A stretch of DNA of 64,000 nucleotides from positions 186,001 to 250,000 of the forward strand of contig NZ_JNWO01000008.1 of assembly GCF_000716435.1 (NCBI RefSeq), in the 5' to 3' direction. The notes below the pieces were generated by a model, which ran no database searches, was not told the DNA's origin, and was given only the letters and a program-made list of their open reading frames with translations. This stretch comes from Streptomyces xylophagus. GTDB lineage: Bacteria; Actinomycetota; Actinomycetes; Streptomycetales; Streptomycetaceae. Of this stretch, positions 59,544-64,000 are shown one piece after another (the stretch's first letter is position 1; every line of letters begins with the position of its first letter). The position numbers and the translations under genes are program-made.

Positions 59544-62500
59544 TCACCATGCCTTGCGGCAGGCGGTCTTGATGTCGTTCCACCCGAAGTACAGGGTGAA
59601 GATCCCCTGGACCACGGAGTTGGCGTTGAACCCTTCGCCGCGGACGATCCGCCGGACGACGCGGATGATTCGCTTCGCGCGCTTCAGATCCCTCGAGATC
59701 CGGTACGCGATCGTCACGATCTTGGTCCACGAGGTCCAGGGAATGACGCTGAGGATGAGCATCCCGACGAGCATGATGCACCGCCGCTTCCAGTACCAGC
59801 TGCTCCACCAGCTCGTACCGTCGAGGTCGTACATCATGACCGGGTCGACAGGGTAGCCGTAGTGATTCGGCGAGCCCTCGACGACCGAGTCGACCTGGAG
59901 CAACCGTCCCGTGGACGGGTCGTACAGCCGCAACCCCATCAGCGTGTAACCGCTGAGCGTGTCGCCGGAGCGCTGCTTGGTGCCGGTCCAGCCGTAGCGG
60001 GTGGCCGCTGTGTCGTCCTGGACGTTGCCGTACTCGTCATAGTGCTGGACGGTGGCCGCGACGGTGGTGTCCAGCGGGAGCTGGACGGCGATGTCGCCGT
60101 GCAGGTTGGCGAGTTGCAGGACGGCTGTGCCGTCGGCGCCCGTGGTGGCGGTGAGGTCACCGGTGAGGTCCTGGACATTTCGGGTGACGGTGGTGCCGGT
60201 CTTCGTCCAGGTGGGGCTGTCGCAGCCGCAGCCGTAGTGGCTGGTCGTGGTGGACGACGTGGTCCAGGTGCCGTCGGTCGCCTGGGTCTGGGCGGTCTGG
60301 ACGGCGAGGCGTCCGGCGGCGTCCAGGGACCAGGAGTTACGGCTGGTGCCTAGGGTCTCGGTGCGCACCAGGTCGTTGGTGTAGTACGCCAGGGTCGTGC
60401 TGCCGCTCGTGGTGGTGCGGCCGAACGCGTCATAGACGTAGCCGGAGTTGACCAGCCGGTCCGCCGAATCGTACGTGTACGACGTGGTGTTCGCGGTGGT
60501 GTCGGAGGTGCTGCTGTCGCAGTCGTCCGAACTCGCGGTCAGGGCCGTGCGGTTGCTGTTCGCGTCGAAGGTGTAGGCGCGGGCGGTGCAGCCGTTGGCC
60601 GTGGTGTCGGCGGCCTTCGTGAGGCGGCCGGCACTGTCGTAGGTGTACGCCGTTTCCGTCGTCGAGCCGTCGGTCTGGGTGTGGCCGGAGCGGTGTCCGG
60701 CGACCGTGTAACCGGCGGTGTCGGAGGCGACGGTGGTGCCGTCCGACGTCGTGTATTCGCGGCCGGTCTGCTGGCCGGCCGGGTCGGTGGTGACGGTGAG
60801 GGTGTAGCTGCCGGGCAGGGTCTCCGTCACCAGCGTGCCGTCGGCGTCGTAGGTGCCGGTGAAGGTGCCCGCGACCGAGTCGGTCAGGGTCTTCAGCTTG
60901 CCTGCGGTGCCGTAGGCGTAGGTGACGGTGGACGGGGCCGAGTCGGTGGTCTTCACCGGGCGGTCCAGCACGTCGTACGACGTGGTGCTGGTGTTGCCCG
61001 CGCCGTCGGCGTACGAGGTCTGCCGGCCCAGATCGTCATACCCGGCCGCGATGGTCTGGCCGTTGGACGTCTGCGTGGCGATCTGCCCGTTGGTCTCGTC
61101 GTAGGTGACGGTGGTGGCGGGGGTGTCCGTGCCCGTGCCGCCGGTGATCGCCGTGCTGGTCGTCCGGCCGGCCGCGTCCACCGTGATGGTGGTGGTGCGG
61201 GTCACGCTGTTGGCGGTCTCCGCTTTGCCCGCGCCCTGGCCCCATCGGTCGTAGGTGTAGACGGTGGTGACCGCTTCGGTGGGGTTGGTCCCACCGCCGG
61301 TGATCGCCGCCGCGGGCGCGGTCCTGCAGAGCAGGCCGTCCCACGCGACCGAGGCGCAGGTGCCGGAGGCGTCCGCGTCGTAGTACGTGTACGCCAGGGT
61401 GCCCGCGTCCGAGCCGGAGGAGCCCGCGGTGCGCGTGGTGGCGACGCGGCCGGCGTCGTCGTACGTCGTCACGAGCGCTGTGGTCCCACCGCCCTCGGTG
61501 GCCTTCTCCCGGCCGGTGGACCAGTCGTAGGTGGTCGTGGTCGTGGTGGTGTCGGCGTCGGTGGCGTAGCCCGCGACGGACGCGCCGGTGACCGTGGAGG
61601 TCACCAGGTCGGAGACCGCCGCGTCGGTGGGCTTGTTCTCGTCGTAGGTGTACGCCGTGTGGGCGCGGGCCGGGACCACCGTGCCCGCCGCGAGTGTCGA
61701 CTCGGTGGTGGAGCCGGTCAGTTCCTTCGCGAGGGTGACGGCGTGCAGGGGGCCGTACTCGTCGGTGAGGCGTTCGCCGTCCGCCGAGTACTCGGAGACC
61801 GTGGCCAGCAGTTGGGCGCGGTCGGCGGTGGACAGGTTGGTCAGGCCGAGTTCGGCCAGCTCGTCCGCGGAACCGCCGAGCGCCAGCTCGCGGTTGGCCG
61901 CGGTGAGATCCGCGACCGTGTTGCCGTACTCGTCGTACTCGGTCGTGGTGATCGGGCCACCGGGCCTGGCGGTGTTGGTCTCCTCGCCGCTCGCGTTGAT
62001 GTAGGTGACGGTCGCGCGGTCGTACGCCGAAGACGTCAGGTCGCTGCCGGTGGTGGAAGCCGGGACGCTGTCCGCCGGGAAGACGGCGGTGGCGTCGGTC
62101 GGGGCTTCGTCCTGCGCCCAGGTCGCGACCGTGGTGGCGTCCATCTGGTGCGGGGCGGTGGTGCCGGAGAGCGGGACGTCGTAGACGACGGTGGTGACCG
62201 CCGTGCCGGACGTGGTGCTGTCCGAACCCTCGGCCAGGGCCGCGCGGGTGGCCTTGAGCAGCATGCCCGCGCCCGCGGTCAGGGCCGAGCCGGCCTTGCC
62301 GTAGGTGAACGTCCAGGGCAACTCGCCGGGGTTGGTGAGGGTCTCCACCCGGCCGTCGGAGTCGTAGGTGTACTCCGTCTTCAGGGCCGGGCTGATGCGC
62401 GGGTCCCAGACCTGGCGGAGCTTGCCGGACGCTCCGTACGCGTACGAAGTGAGGGTCTCGGCGGTGGCGGCGGTGGCACCCGGGGTGGTGGCCCACAGCT

Positions 62501-64000
62501 TGATCGCCTTGACCTGGCCCGTGTAGTCGCCCAGCGCGCTGGACGTGGCGGTGGTGGACGAGGCGTAGACGAACTCCAGGACCCGGCAGCCCTTGGTGGT
62601 GGGCGTCGCCTGGCAGGTGGCCGCGGTGACCGCGCCGGTCGGGGAGATCACGTACTTGGGCCGCGCCAGGGTCGTGGTGCCGGAGGTGACCGTTTCCGAG
62701 ACGGTGGTGACCGTGGTGTCGTCGACCGCGGTGGCGGAGGAGGACAGGGTCCAGGTCGTCGCTGCGGAGGCCGCCTTCGTGAACACCGTGGTGTTGGCGT
62801 CGGTGTCGGTGAGCGTGAACGTCGTGCCGGACGACGTGCCCGTCAGGGTGAGGGTCTCGGCGCCGGTCTGCGGAGCCCAACTCCCGTCCGAGTTCAGCGT
62901 GAACGCGATCGCGCCGCCGTCCCCGCTGAGCAGTTCGACGGAGGTGCCGGAGGTCTTGCGGATCTGTGTGTAGTCGCTCGTCGCACCCGTGACGGAGGAG
63001 GTCCAGCCGGGGCCGAAGATCTCGGCCTGGCCCTCGGTGTCGGTGGAGTTGGCGCGCGAGGAGTAGGTGCGGCTGACGGAGGCTTCGAAGGCGGTGGCGT
63101 CGGTGGCGTCCAGCGTGTAGTCGCCGGTGAGCTGGTTCACCGTGCCGGGGCCGACCTCGGCGGTCGGCGCGGTGCCCGCGTCGCGGTCGAGGGTGGCCTC
63201 GACGGTCTGCGAGTAGCCGGTGGTGGTGCCGTCGGTGAAGGCGGCACGCAGTTCGATCGCGCCGTCCTCGGAGAGTGAACTGACCGTGTTCCAGACCAAC
63301 TTGGCGGCGGTGCCGCTGGTGACGGCGACCGGCCAGGCGGAGACCGCGCTGCCGGAGGCGGTGACGTCACCGACCGGGACGGTGTGCCAGGTGTCGGTCT
63401 CGCCGCGCCGGTACTGCCAGGTCACACCCGTGTAGGTCGTGAGCCCCTTGGCGGCGAGGGTCAGGCGGCGGGCGGTGGTGTCACCGCCGGCCGGGGAGAG
63501 GATCGCCGCGCCGTCCGCGCCGACACCGAAGCTGTAGGCGGTGGTTGCGGCGGAGAAGTTTCCACCCGAGTCGACGGTACGGGCGTAGAGCGTGTGCCAG
63601 CCGTTCGCCGGGTCGATGGAGACGGTGGCCGCGTCGCCGCCGTTGCCGTTGGTGGTGTCCAGCTTCTTGTTCGGCAGGCTGCTGTTGTCCAGCCCCCAGT
63701 GGTAGCCGGCCCCGTCGGACGAGGAGGTGTCGATGGTGCAGGTGTCGGCGTCGTCGGCCTTCGCCGTCCAGCCGTTCTGTGTGTACGTGTCGCAGGTGAC
63801 GGTGGGTGCGGCGGGCAGGCCGGTGTTCATCACGAAGGTGGTGTAGCCGGTCCAACTGCCGTAGTCCGTACCGTCGTAGGCCCGCACCCGGTACCGCAGG
63901 TGCACGCCCGCCGGGAAGGCGGAGGCCGACGGGATCGTGAGCTTCGCCGTCGCACCGGAGGCCACCGAGGACGACGTGGCGGTGTATGTGTATGTGGTGT
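59544..64000 (-). CDS. RHS/YD-repeat protein with membrane-active-looking C-terminal tail (5' part outside window)
   Basis: At least 1485 residues are visible, and the reading frame is open to the right edge. The N-terminal visible part has fibronectin-like beta domains. A long series of YD repeats follows (YDSDGRVETLTNP, YDDLGRQTSYADG, YDVLDRPVKTTDS, YDSAGRLTKAADT). The core-associated segment is LYDPSTGRLLQVDSVVEG, then DPVMMYDLDG, where RHS effectors end their shell. The last 90 residues are a unique tail: a hydrophobic stretch (IMLVGMLILSVIPWTSW) and a strongly cationic helix (RDLKRAKRIIRVVRRIVRG). It is probably a large surface or secreted effector. Confidence 0.9.
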   Translation of the reverse strand, partial: TTYTYTATSSSVASGATAKLTIPSASAFPAGVHLRYRVRAYDGTDYGSWTGYTTFVMNTGLPAAPTVTCDTYTQNGWTAKADDADTCTIDTSSSDGAGYHWGLDNSSLPNKKLDTTNGNGGDAATVSIDPANGWHTLYARTVDSGGNFSAATTAYSFGVGADGAAILSPAGGDTTARRLTLAAKGLTTYTGVTWQYRRGETDTWHTVPVGDVTASGSAVSAWPVAVTSGTAAKLVWNTVSSLSEDGAIELRAAFTDGTTTGYSQTVEATLDRDAGTAPTAEVGPGTVNQLTGDYTLDATDATAFEASVSRTYSSRANSTDTEGQAEIFGPGWTSSVTGATSDYTQIRKTSGTSVELLSGDGGAIAFTLNSDGSWAPQTGAETLTLTGTSSGTTFTLTDTDANTTVFTKAASAATTWTLSSSATAVDDTTVTTVSETVTSGTTTLARPKYVISPTGAVTAATCQATPTTKGCRVLEFVYASSTTATSSALGDYTGQVKAIKLWATTPGATAATAETLTSYAYGASGKLRQVWDPRISPALKTEYTYDSDGRVETLTNPGELPWTFTYGKAGSALTAGAGMLLKATRAALAEGSDSTTSGTAVTTVVYDVPLSGTTAPHQMDATTVATWAQDEAPTDATAVFPADSVPASTTGSDLTSSAYDRATVTYINASGEETNTARPGGPITTTEYDEYGNTVADLTAANRELALGGSADELAELGLTNLSTADRAQLLATVSEYSADGERLTDEYGPLHAVTLAKELTGSTTESTLAAGTVVPARAHTAYTYDENKPTDAAVSDLVTSTVTGASVAGYATDADTTTTTTTYDWSTGREKATEGGGTTALVTTYDDAGRVATTRTAGSSGSDAGTLAYTYYDADASGTCASVAWDGLLCRTAPAAAITGGGTNPTEAVTTVYTYDRWGQGAGKAETANSVTRTTTITVDAAGRTTSTAITGGTGTDTPATTVTYDETNGQIATQTSNGQTIAAGYDDLGRQTSYADGAGNTSTTSYDVLDRPVKTTDSAPSTVTYAYGTAGKLKTLTDSVAGTFTGTYDADGTLVTETLPGSYTLTVTTDPAGQQTGREYTTSDGTTVASDTAGYTVAGHRSGHTQTDGSTTETAYTYDSAGRLTKAADTTANGCTARAYTFDANSNRTALTASSDDCDSSTSDTTANTTSYTYDSADRLVNSGYVYDAFGRTTTSGSTTLAYYTNDLVRTETLGTSRNSWSLDAAGRLAVQTAQTQATDGTWTTSSTTTSHYGCGCDSPTWTKTGTTVTRNVQDLTGDLTATTGADGTAVLQLANLHGDIAVQLPLDTTVAATVQHYDEYGNVQDDTAATRYGWTGTKQRSGDTLSGYTLMGLRLYDPSTGRLLQVDSVVEGSPNHYGYPVDPVMMYDLDGTSWWSSWYWKRRCIMLVGMLILSVIPWTSWTKIVTIAYRISRDLKRAKRIIRVVRRIVRGEGFNANSVVQGIFTLYFGWNDIKTACRKAW

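Overview
The window is high-GC actinobacterial chromosome, almost certainly Streptomyces. Supporting signs are the GTG and TTG starts, the lipoprotein and secretion signals, the DUF families, and the content and order of its right half: cdgB, nagK-nagA, otsA/otsB, gpgS, thrC, a MoaD-like gene, a cold-shock gene and a groEL preceded by two CIRCE operators. From memory this matches the S. coelicolor region that carries cdgB (SCO4281) and groEL2 (SCO4296). No rRNA, tRNA, IS element, prophage or CRISPR array was seen. Both edges cut genes: a sugar-nucleotide thymidylyltransferase on the left and a large RHS protein on the right.

Region by region. 0-12 kb holds envelope and secreted functions: thymidylyltransferase, GT2 glycosyltransferase, a polytopic GT-C-like protein, a PGRP amidase, an internally duplicated membrane protein, a YD-repeat/phospholipase A2 fusion and an S8 protease with three P domains. 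12-15.7 kb holds an unusual coupled pair, an acyltransferase-aminotransferase fusion and a CdsA-like membrane cytidylyltransferase, followed by a DUF4037 gene. 15.7-27.2 kb holds transporters, a GNAT, a LysR regulator with an in-frame minisatellite, an APH-type kinase, a rhomboid-like protein, a FAD oxidoreductase, and an oxidoreductase/MFS pair behind a near-perfect SoxR-type promoter. 27-31 kb holds a secreted M1 peptidase and a WXG100 / toxin-like / immunity-like cassette. 31-44 kb is mixed metabolism and regulation, including GH26 mannanase, TerD, ArfB, an ECF41-type sigma factor and the diguanylate cyclase CdgB. 44-59 kb is housekeeping: amino-sugar catabolism under DasR-type sites, trehalose and glucosylglycerate synthesis, thrC behind a SAM riboswitch, cold shock, GroEL and an OYE. 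58.8-64 kb has two small membrane proteins downstream of an RHS protein whose tail looks like a membrane-active cationic peptide.

Two themes stand out. First, short tandem repeats recur at gene boundaries: the GNAT 3' end, the pentapeptide-gene 3' end, the DUF1266 stop, the otsA/otsB tails and the M1 peptidase start. There is also one inside a LysR coding sequence. Second, there are three candidate effector units: the RHS protein, the WXG100 cassette and the YD-phospholipase.

All calls were made by reading the sequence. No database search was run, and family names rest on recognised motifs.
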